64,000 nt of DNA from Pseudomonas sp. PSKL.D1 (GTDB lineage Bacteria; Pseudomonadota; Gammaproteobacteria; Pseudomonadales; Pseudomonadaceae), in contig NZ_CP118607.1 in the NCBI RefSeq assembly GCF_028898945.1, positions 5,132,001 to 5,196,000 on the forward strand, given 5' to 3'. Both the position numbers and the translations under genes were made by a program. How positions within the stretch are numbered: the first letter of the stretch is position 1; each line of letters opens with the position of its first letter. This document shows positions 57,980 through 64,000 of the stretch, one piece after another. Below the pieces are notes generated by a model. It was not told the origin of the DNA and did no database searches. It worked only from the letters and a program-made list of their open reading frames with translations.

Positions 57980-59668
57980 GGGTTTGCTGCCATACCAGCG
58001 AGGTGTATATACCCAACGCTTGCCGTCTGGGCGCTCGAAGGTGCAGGTAGTCGATGAGCCCACCAGCACCATGGTGCGCATATCGACCATTTCCGGCACC
58101 AGTTCGGCCAGTTCGATGACACGCAGCGTCTGCCCCGGCCTACCAATGTCTCGGCCAAGGACTACCGGGGTATGCCCGTCGCGGTGTCGGCGCACTACCT
58201 CAAGCGCCACCCCCAACTGGTTGGGCCTGGCTTTGGAGATCGGGTTGTAGAATGCCAACACCAAGTCCGCCTGGGAGGCCAGGTCCAGGCGTTTCTCAAT
58301 GATTGACCACGGTTTGAGGTTGTCCGACAGCGAAATGACGCAGAAATCGTGCCCCAACGGCGCACCCGCTTGCGCTGCTGTGGCAAGCGAAGCGGAAACC
58401 CCCGGCAGTATCTCCAGATCAACCCGATGCCAAGCCGGGTCCGTTGATTCATGCAACGCTTCAAGCACGGCGGCGGCCATGGCAAAGACGCCCGGGTCGC
58501 CCGAAGACACTACGACCACCGAACGGCCTTGGGCTGCCAGCTCGAACGCATGCCGGGCTCGCTGCATCTCTTCACGGTTGTCGGTGCAGTGCAGCACCTG
58601 ATCGTCCCTAAACGGGCCAGCCATTCGCACGTAGGTTTCGTAACCCAGCACGTCCTCAGCGCGTGCCAATTCGGCCTTGACCGCCGGCACCATCAATTCG
58701 GCAGCTCCGGGTCCAAGGCCGATGACTGCAAGGCGACCCCGACGCCGGCCAACTCGCTCAACGTCAACAGGCGAAGAAGCCACGGCGACCACCACGCTTC
58801 CCTGTTCGATCAGCCGGGCGTTTGGCAACACCTGCGAGACCATACTCGCCAAAGTCTCGCTCTCGGCGGCAAAGCGCAACGCCACCCCGAGTTCGGCTGC
58901 AGCCCCGTGCAGCGCCGACTCAGCCATGTTCGCTTCACTGGCCAACAGGCTGGCCAGGGATGCCTGGGCAATGTTCGCCTCACGCAAAGCGCTTCGCACC
59001 TGCTCAGCCAAGCCAGTACCGCCTGCGTCAACTGCAACCACCACCGAGCGCGGGTGGATCAGCAATTCGTCCCGATGCGGCAGGCGTGCTTCGCTGCTGA
59101 CATGAATGGTGCGCTGCGCCACTTCGCTGGCTGGCAGGCAGGCACCTTCGAGCCAAGGGGCTTCACCCTCGACACGCACCGACTCACCCGCCAGCAGGTC
59201 GGAGACGAAACGTTTGCCCTGCTCCAGGTCTGCCAATGCATAGCCCTGCGGAGGGTTCAGCAGGCAAGTGCCGAAGCGCAACTCGCCGCTGGTGGTGATG
59301 GCTGCGGCCACGCCCAGCGCTTCACCGATTTCACGGGCCATGACGTTGACACCACTGAGCCCGCCCAGCAACGGCACAACCGCGCTGCCATCCTCGGCCA
59401 CTGCAAGCACCGGCGGCTCTTCGCCCTTGTCGCCGAGCAGGCAAGCCAGGCTACGGATGACGATGCCTGCCGCGCACAAGGCAATGATCGGAGCACCCTG
59501 CTGATAGAGTGCACGCAACGTATCGCCGAAAGCCTGATAGTAATGGTCAGCGCCTTCGACCCGACCACTCAGGCCGTATAGGGCCGCCTGTGGATAACGC
59601 TGTTGGATACGCTGCGCCGTTGCCAGGCTGCCTGCGCCCAACAGCACGATTGCCGGTGCTTTCTGCAT
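57977..59668 (-). CDS. cobJ: CbiG-CobJ fusion: precorrin-3B C17-methyltransferase
   Basis: 563 residues, about twice CobJ alone. The N-terminal 310 residues look like full CbiG: CbiG_N (ALCAAGIVIRSLACLLGDKG ... PLLGGLSGVNVMAREIGEAL), a middle part and a CobE-like end. The C-terminal CobJ methylase starts at GRLAVIGLGPGAAELM (about 312), with VVSSGDPGVFAM and FYNPISKARP. CobJ methylates C17 and contracts the ring. The ATG at 59668 is chosen; one at 59683 would overlap cobI by 13 bp. Confidence 0.92.
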   Translation of the reverse strand: MQKAPAIVLLGAGSLATAQRIQQRYPQAALYGLSGRVEGADHYYQAFGDTLRALYQQGAPIIALCAAGIVIRSLACLLGDKGEEPPVLAVAEDGSAVVPLLGGLSGVNVMAREIGEALGVAAAITTSGELRFGTCLLNPPQGYALADLEQGKRFVSDLLAGESVRVEGEAPWLEGACLPASEVAQRTIHVSSEARLPHRDELLIHPRSVVVAVDAGGTGLAEQVRSALREANIAQASLASLLASEANMAESALHGAAAELGVALRFAAESETLASMVSQVLPNARLIEQGSVVVAVASSPVDVERVGRRRGRLAVIGLGPGAAELMVPAVKAELARAEDVLGYETYVRMAGPFRDDQVLHCTDNREEMQRARHAFELAAQGRSVVVVSSGDPGVFAMAAAVLEALHESTDPAWHRVDLEILPGVSASLATAAQAGAPLGHDFCVISLSDNLKPWSIIEKRLDLASQADLVLAFYNPISKARPNQLGVALEVVRRHRDGHTPVVLGRDIGRPGQTLRVIELAELVPEMVDMRTMVLVGSSTTCTFERPDGKRWVYTPRWYGSKP

Positions 59669-59670
59669 GC

Positions 59671-60405
59671 TCACCCCTGCCATTTTTCACCCGGCACGAT
59701 GATCAGCGAAAAATACGGGGAGGACTGCGGGTCAACCTCCTCCAGTGGCACGATCTTCTGGTTGGCCATCGTTGCGCGCTCCACGTAAAGCGCGCGCTGC
59801 GCCAGCCCCAGCTCGCCAAGCACATCACGGACCTTGGGGAAATTACGGCCCAGTTTCATGATCACGGCGGCATCGGCATCAGCCAGGCGGCGCTTGAGGT
59901 CTTCGGCAGGCAAGACGCCCGAGAGCACCGACAGGCTCTGGTTGCGGTAGACCAGCGGTGCACCCAGTACTGACGCACCACCGAGCATCGAGCAGACGCC
60001 CGGGATCACTTCGGCCTCATGGTTTTGCGCCAGCCGGTCATGCAGGTACATGTAGGAGCCGTAGAAGAACGGGTCACCTTCGCAGATCACTGCCACATCG
60101 CGGCCGGCGTTCAGGTGCTCGGCAACCTGCACGCTGGCTTCATCGTAGAAGTCGCTGATCACTTGCTCGTACGACAGCGGAGCTGGCAGCACTTCGGTGG
60201 TCACCGGGTACACCAGCGGCAGCAAAATCTGCTCTGCCTGCAAGTGTGCCTCAATGATCCCGAAAGCATTGCCCCGCTTGCCCTTGGCTACAAAGTAAGC
60301 GACCACTGGAGCCTCGCGCAGCAGGCGCAATGCCTTGAGGGTGATCAACTCAGGGTCGCCTGGCCCTACGCCCAGGCCTAGCAGACGTCCACGCGGCGCC
60401 ATCAT
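59671..60405 (-). CDS. cobI: Precorrin-2 C20-methyltransferase
   Basis: 244 residues. SAM tetrapyrrole methylase fold: [20 protein letters not shown] at the N-terminus, [16 protein letters not shown], and [12 protein letters not shown]. It adds the C20 methyl group to precorrin-2, giving precorrin-3A for CobG. GGAGG precedes the start, which overlaps cobH by 4 bp. Confidence 0.95.
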   Translation of the reverse strand: MMAPRGRLLGLGVGPGDPELITLKALRLLREAPVVAYFVAKGKRGNAFGIIEAHLQAEQILLPLVYPVTTEVLPAPLSYEQVISDFYDEASVQVAEHLNAGRDVAVICEGDPFFYGSYMYLHDRLAQNHEAEVIPGVCSMLGGASVLGAPLVYRNQSLSVLSGVLPAEDLKRRLADADAAVIMKLGRNFPKVRDVLGELGLAQRALYVERATMANQKIVPLEEVDPQSSPYFSLIIVPGEKWQG

Positions 60406-61028
60406 TCCACCTCCGTGGCCAGGGCGTTGACGGCAGCAGCAGCCATGGCGCTGCCCCCCAATCGGCCCTGCATGATCACAAACGGCACACCACGGCTATC
60501 GGCGGCCAGCATTGCCTTGGATTCGGCAGCGCCCACGAAACCGACCGGGAAGCCGAGAATCAACGCAGGTTTCGGCGCACCGGCGTCGAGCATTTCGAGC
60601 AGGTAAAACAGCGCCGTCGGTGCATTGCCGATGACCACCACACTGCCCTCAAGGTGCGGCCGCCACAGTTCAAGTGCCACGGCCGAGCGCGTATTGCCAG
60701 CTTCCTTGGCCAGGCCTGGAACACTTGGGTCACGCAGGGTACAGATCACCTGATTGTCGGCTGGCAGGCGGGCGCGGGTAATGCCCTCGGCGACCATGTG
60801 CGCATCGCACAGAATTGGCGCGCCATTGGCCAAGGCTTCACGCCCGGCGCGGCCTGCCCCTTCGGAAAACTGCAGGCCATCGATGGCCTCGACCATGCCG
60901 CAGGCGTGGATCACCCGTACGGCTAGCTTTTCCAGGTCGGCGGGAATCCGCTCAAGCCGGGCTTCCTCACGGATGATCCGAAAGGAATTGCGATAGATCT
61001 CCTGACCATCGCGGATGTAGTCAATCAT
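60402..61028 (-). CDS. cobH: Precorrin-8X methylmutase
   Basis: 208 residues. Moves the methyl group from C11 to C12, giving hydrogenobyrinic acid. Conserved [18 protein letters not shown] with the catalytic histidine, [23 protein letters not shown] and [16 protein letters not shown] 61028 lies 7 nt after GGAG; it overlaps the cobG stop by 8 bp. Confidence 0.95.
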   Translation of the reverse strand: MIDYIRDGQEIYRNSFRIIREEARLERIPADLEKLAVRVIHACGMVEAIDGLQFSEGAGRAGREALANGAPILCDAHMVAEGITRARLPADNQVICTLRDPSVPGLAKEAGNTRSAVALELWRPHLEGSVVVIGNAPTALFYLLEMLDAGAPKPALILGFPVGFVGAAESKAMLAADSRGVPFVIMQGRLGGSAMAAAAVNALATEVE

Positions 61029-62349
61029 CAAGGTGCTCCGTGGGCAGGGCGAGCATGGCGCCTGCCTCGTTCAAGGTAAGGTGGGTGGCGCGCAGGGCAC
61101 CCAGGCCCGGCAAGCGCGCGTCACGCAAATAGAGGTCGTAGCGGCCCGGCGAGCGGGCCAGCAAGGTAGCCGGGGCGACATGAGCCACGGCGCAGGATCG
61201 GTGGCACCCGGACAGGTGCACGCTGGCTGGAGCACCCGGGGGCAACAGGGTTGCCAAGGTTGCAGCGTCGGCCTTTGTCTCGCCGTGGGCCTTGGCGCAG
61301 CCACTGCTGCCGGTGCAAGCGACGAGGCGCGCCAGTGGATGACCGTCCTGAAGCAGGCCGGCAACTGATAATGCTTGCCGGGCAGGCTCAATGCCCGCAG
61401 GGTCGATGTTGGTCAGCACCAGGCTTTGCCATGGGCTCATACGCAGGCTGGCGTCGCCCCATTGGCGGGCAACCTGCGCAGCGGCGCGCAGCATGGCGGG
61501 GGTAAGCCTGCCAAGGGGGGGCGCAACACCCAAAGCAGTGCCTTGATGCTGCGCCAGCACACCCAGCCACCGGCTCATCAACGCCTCACGACGCCAGTCA
61601 AGGACGGCGGCATCGCGGCGAATGCTCAAGCCAAGGCCGTCGATGAAGCGCTCGGCCGGGCAGGTTTCGAGCAACTGGCGCATGCGCGACTGCTCGGGGG
61701 TGGCCAGGTCAAGGAAGCGCTCCAGCACGGCACGTACCAGTTCCAGCCCGTTCTCGACCGGCACCGCCCCCGCTACCCGGCCATCTGCCGGGCACCCGGC
61801 CAGGCCGAATGCCAGCCAGGTACGTTGCTCCAGGCGCATCGCCGAAAGCCAAAGATCGTGGGGGTGCTCAAGCATCGCCACGCCTTCACCGCCGTCCAGT
61901 TGCACCGCGAACTTGGCCGACAGTTGGTGAAACCGCTGTGTGCCTTGAAGGGTTTGCAGAATGTGCTCGGCCAGCGGCCGCACATCCAGCAGCATGGCAG
62001 GATCATGCCCGGCCAGCGGGCTGAGCATCAGGTTGCGCACATCGTCGCTTGCCGCATCCCGAGAGCCGAGGCCGGCTGCCAGCAGGGTGTCGATCAAACC
62101 TGTGTGGTCGCTTCCGATGCCCCGAATCTGCAAGTTACCGCGGTTGGTCGCCTCGATCACGCCCGTGGCAAAACGCTCGGCGGCGTCGGCCACCGCATCC
62201 GCCTGGTCGGCCAGCAACAGGCCACCGGGCAGCTTGATGCGGCAGATGCCGCCATCGCGGGCACTGACGATACGCCACAACCCCGGGCAGGCCGAGGGGC
62301 GGAGCGAAACAGTGGGGGCGTGAGGCTGGTTCAAAAGGGCGTCCGACAA
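61021..62349 (-). CDS. cobG: Precorrin-3B synthase (oxygen-dependent)
   Basis: 442 residues. Nitrite/sulfite-reductase-like fold with a 4Fe-4S cluster; uses O2 to make precorrin-3B. Two ferredoxin-like half domains are followed by the cluster cysteines CTGSSGC and SGCHRSC. The N-terminus has [20 protein letters not shown]. The only start in the gap looks to be TTG 62349, or a second TTG five codons later, neither with a clear ribosome site, so the start is uncertain. Confidence 0.92.
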   Translation of the reverse strand: MSDALLNQPHAPTVSLRPSACPGLWRIVSARDGGICRIKLPGGLLLADQADAVADAAERFATGVIEATNRGNLQIRGIGSDHTGLIDTLLAAGLGSRDAASDDVRNLMLSPLAGHDPAMLLDVRPLAEHILQTLQGTQRFHQLSAKFAVQLDGGEGVAMLEHPHDLWLSAMRLEQRTWLAFGLAGCPADGRVAGAVPVENGLELVRAVLERFLDLATPEQSRMRQLLETCPAERFIDGLGLSIRRDAAVLDWRREALMSRWLGVLAQHQGTALGVAPPLGRLTPAMLRAAAQVARQWGDASLRMSPWQSLVLTNIDPAGIEPARQALSVAGLLQDGHPLARLVACTGSSGCAKAHGETKADAATLATLLPPGAPASVHLSGCHRSCAVAHVAPATLLARSPGRYDLYLRDARLPGLGALRATHLTLNEAGAMLALPTEHLDD

Positions 62350-62450
62350 TCGCTGAAAATGCGCTTGAGTGTAGAAGGCGCGGTATTATGCCTGCTTTGT
62401 CCGGCGGCATGAAAAGCCGGTGGTCGAGCATCATTGGCGGATTGGAACAG

Positions 62451-63662
62451 ATGGCACCCTGGTTGACAGTAATTGGTATCGGCGAAGACGGCTACAGCGG
62501 CCTGGGCAAGCAGGCCCGGCGCGCCCTGCTGGCGGCTACGCGAGTCATCGGCAGCCCGCGCCAGCTGGCCTTGCTGCCCCACTGCATCAGCGCCCTCAAA
62601 CAAGAATGGCCAAGCCCGTTTTCCCTGGCCCCGGTATTGGCGCTGCGTGGCGAACCGGTGTGCGTGCTGGCCAGCGGTGACCCGATGTTCTATGGCGTTG
62701 GCGCCAGCCTGGCGCGGCAAGTGCCTGCCGAAGAAATGCAGGTGCTGTCGATGCCCTCTTCCTGCTCCTTGGCCGCTGCCTGCCTGGGCTGGCCACTGCA
62801 GGACGTACAGGTGGTATCACTGGTCGCCCGTCCGCTGGCTGCACTCAATGCCCACTTGCACAGCGGCCTGCGCCTGTTGGTGCTGAGCAACGACGGTGGC
62901 AGCCCCGCCGCCATCGCCGCCCTGCTGTGTGGGCGCGGGTTCGGGCCAAGCCGCCTGCATGTGCTCGAACACCTGGGTGGCCCCGACCAACGCCAGCTGA
63001 CGGGGAGTGCCGAAGACTGGCCGCACACGCAAGTGGCCGCGCTTAATCTGGTCGCAATCGAATGTCAGGCCACATCAGATGCCCCCCGCCTGCCACGCGT
63101 GGCAGGGCTACCGGACAGCGCGTTCCGCCACGATGGTCAGTTGACCAAACGGGACGTGCGCGCTATCACCCTCGCTCGCCTGGCGCCACAACCGGGCGAA
63201 CTGCTGTGGGATGTTGGCGCGGGGTGTGGCTCGATTGGCATCGAATGGATGCGCGCCCACCCGGCATGCCGTGCCCTGGCCATCGAGGCCGACGAAGGCC
63301 GCCAAGGATTTATCGAGCACAACCGCGATGCCTTGGGCGTGCCGGGCTTGCACCTGGTTCGCGGCAAGGCGCCGCAGGCGCTGGCCGACCTGGAGCGCCC
63401 CGACGCCATCTTCATCGGCGGCGGCGTCACCCGTGAAGGCGTGCTACCGCTGTGCTGGGAGCGCCTGCGCCCGGGCGGCCGGCTGGTCGCCAACGCGGTG
63501 ACCCTGCAAAGCGAACTGGCCCTTGCGCACTTTCGTGAACAACATGGCGGCGAACTGACCCGCATCCACGTCGCCCAGGCCCAACCCCTGGGCGCGTTCG
63601 ACACTTGGCGCCAGGCCTTGCCGATCACCCTGCTCGACGTGGTGAAACCCTTCGATGCGTGA
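62451..63662 (+). CDS. cobL: Precorrin-6Y C5,15-methyltransferase (decarboxylating)
   Basis: 403 residues, bifunctional. N-terminal CbiE methylase ([29 protein letters not shown]) and C-terminal CbiT ([27 protein letters not shown]). Adds two methyls and removes the acetate carboxyl group. Divergent from cobG across 101 bp, too short for a cobalamin riboswitch. Overlaps cbiD by 8 bp. Confidence 0.94.
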   Translation: MAPWLTVIGIGEDGYSGLGKQARRALLAATRVIGSPRQLALLPHCISALKQEWPSPFSLAPVLALRGEPVCVLASGDPMFYGVGASLARQVPAEEMQVLSMPSSCSLAAACLGWPLQDVQVVSLVARPLAALNAHLHSGLRLLVLSNDGGSPAAIAALLCGRGFGPSRLHVLEHLGGPDQRQLTGSAEDWPHTQVAALNLVAIECQATSDAPRLPRVAGLPDSAFRHDGQLTKRDVRAITLARLAPQPGELLWDVGAGCGSIGIEWMRAHPACRALAIEADEGRQGFIEHNRDALGVPGLHLVRGKAPQALADLERPDAIFIGGGVTREGVLPLCWERLRPGGRLVANAVTLQSELALAHFREQHGGELTRIHVAQAQPLGAFDTWRQALPITLLDVVKPFDA

Positions 63663-64000
63663 AGAAACCCGCGAGCAACCTGCCCCGCTGCGCAGCGGCC
63701 TGACCACCGGCAGCTGTGCAACCGCCACCAGCCTGGCAGCCGCACGCCTGCTGCTGACCGGCCAGCACAATGACGCGGTGGACATCACCCTGCCCAAGGG
63801 CAAGGTGGTGCAGATGCGCCTGGAGTTCTGCCGCCTGGCGGGCGAGCGCGCCGAAGCGGGCACGCTCAAGGATGCCGGTGACGACCCGGATGTCACCCAC
63901 GGGGCGTTGCTGTACAGCCAGATACGCCTGCTGCCTGAACCCGGCATACGCTTTGTTGCAGGCCAGGGCGTCGGCACGGTCACCCGCCCCGGGCTGGTGC
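63655..64000 (+). CDS. cbiD: Cobalt-precorrin-5B C1-methyltransferase, 5' part
   Basis: The first 115 residues only. Seen: [19 protein letters not shown], the CbiD signature, [27 protein letters not shown] and VGTVTRPGL. CbiD adds a methyl at C1 in the cobalt-early route; here it lies in a cluster with oxygen-dependent CobG, a mixture known in pseudomonads. The ATG at 63655 is inside the end of cobL. Confidence 0.93.
   Translation, partial: MREETREQPAPLRSGLTTGSCATATSLAAARLLLTGQHNDAVDITLPKGKVVQMRLEFCRLAGERAEAGTLKDAGDDPDVTHGALLYSQIRLLPEPGIRFVAGQGVGTVTRPGLV

Noticed and set aside
62350..62450. Cobalamin riboswitch between cobG and cobL
   Set aside because: The gap is 101 bp, shorter than a cobalamin aptamer of roughly 200 nt, and no B12-box-like sequence was seen.

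Overview
The window looks like chromosomal DNA of a Pseudomonas putida-group bacterium. The signs are uniformly GC-rich, gapless coding, the retS/gcbA/cueAR/pprB gene set, Pseudomonas gene order around accBC-prmA-dusB-fis-purHD-retS, and many REP palindromes of the P. putida type (GTAGGAGCGG... and GTGGGAGCGG...). No rRNA, tRNA, insertion sequence, prophage or CRISPR array was seen.

Layout. 1-5.1 kb: the start of a beta-alanine/omega-amino-acid:pyruvate aminotransferase with its divergent LysR regulator, a RutR-like TetR regulator, a YigZ/IMPACT protein, an SDR and an adenine deaminase. 5.1-7.7 kb: an ArsR-type regulator, a small ORF and a Bcr/CflA-type MFS exporter. 7.7-11.4 kb: a copper-efflux island (copZ, a secreted protein, cueA, cueR) with two CueR-type operator/promoters. 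11.5-13.5 kb: a dCache chemoreceptor behind a FliA-type promoter. 13.6-18.1 kb: an AraC regulator, a thiolase and a divergent FabG4-like reductase/MaoC hydratase pair. 18.1-20.4 kb: a MazG-like protein, cmoM and two DUF4136 lipoproteins. 20.4-23.5 kb: fppA-pprB homologues (Flp/Tad pilus peptidase and regulator) next to an orphan TpsB transporter. 23.6-31.4 kb: pbpC and a bacterial alpha-2-macroglobulin lipoprotein, with a small membrane protein between them. 31.5-37.5 kb: a MATE exporter, speA, a YciH/SUI1 protein, a Nudix hydrolase and a DUF2333 protein. 37.7-45.6 kb: gcbA (diguanylate cyclase), a CtpL-like chemoreceptor, dsbD, aroQ and accBC. 45.9-56.4 kb: prmA, a DUF3426 protein, dusB-fis, purH, purD, the hybrid sensor retS and marC. 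56.4-57.9 kb: two unrecognised, AT-richer genes. 58-64 kb: cobalamin genes cobG-cobH-cobI-cobJ facing cobL-cbiD.

How the genes work together. CueR probably switches on both copZ and cueA when Cu(I) rises. accB/accC supply malonyl-CoA. purH and purD do late and early steps of IMP synthesis. CobG/H/I/J/L and CbiD build the corrin ring, with a CbiG region fused to CobJ. RetS (Gac/Rsm control) and GcbA (c-di-GMP) both act on the switch between surface and motile life. PprB, FppA and the TpsB are further candidates for cell-surface functions.

Most interesting leads: (i) the two-gene cassette at 56422-57856, whose proteins match no family I know but share short motifs with each other; (ii) a 113-nt, almost fully self-complementary element between purH and purD; (iii) a 67-nt hairpin in front of fppA; (iv) a 57-bp-arm REP palindrome at the accC/prmA junction; (v) a full CbiG-CobJ fusion in a cluster that also has oxygen-dependent CobG and CbiD.
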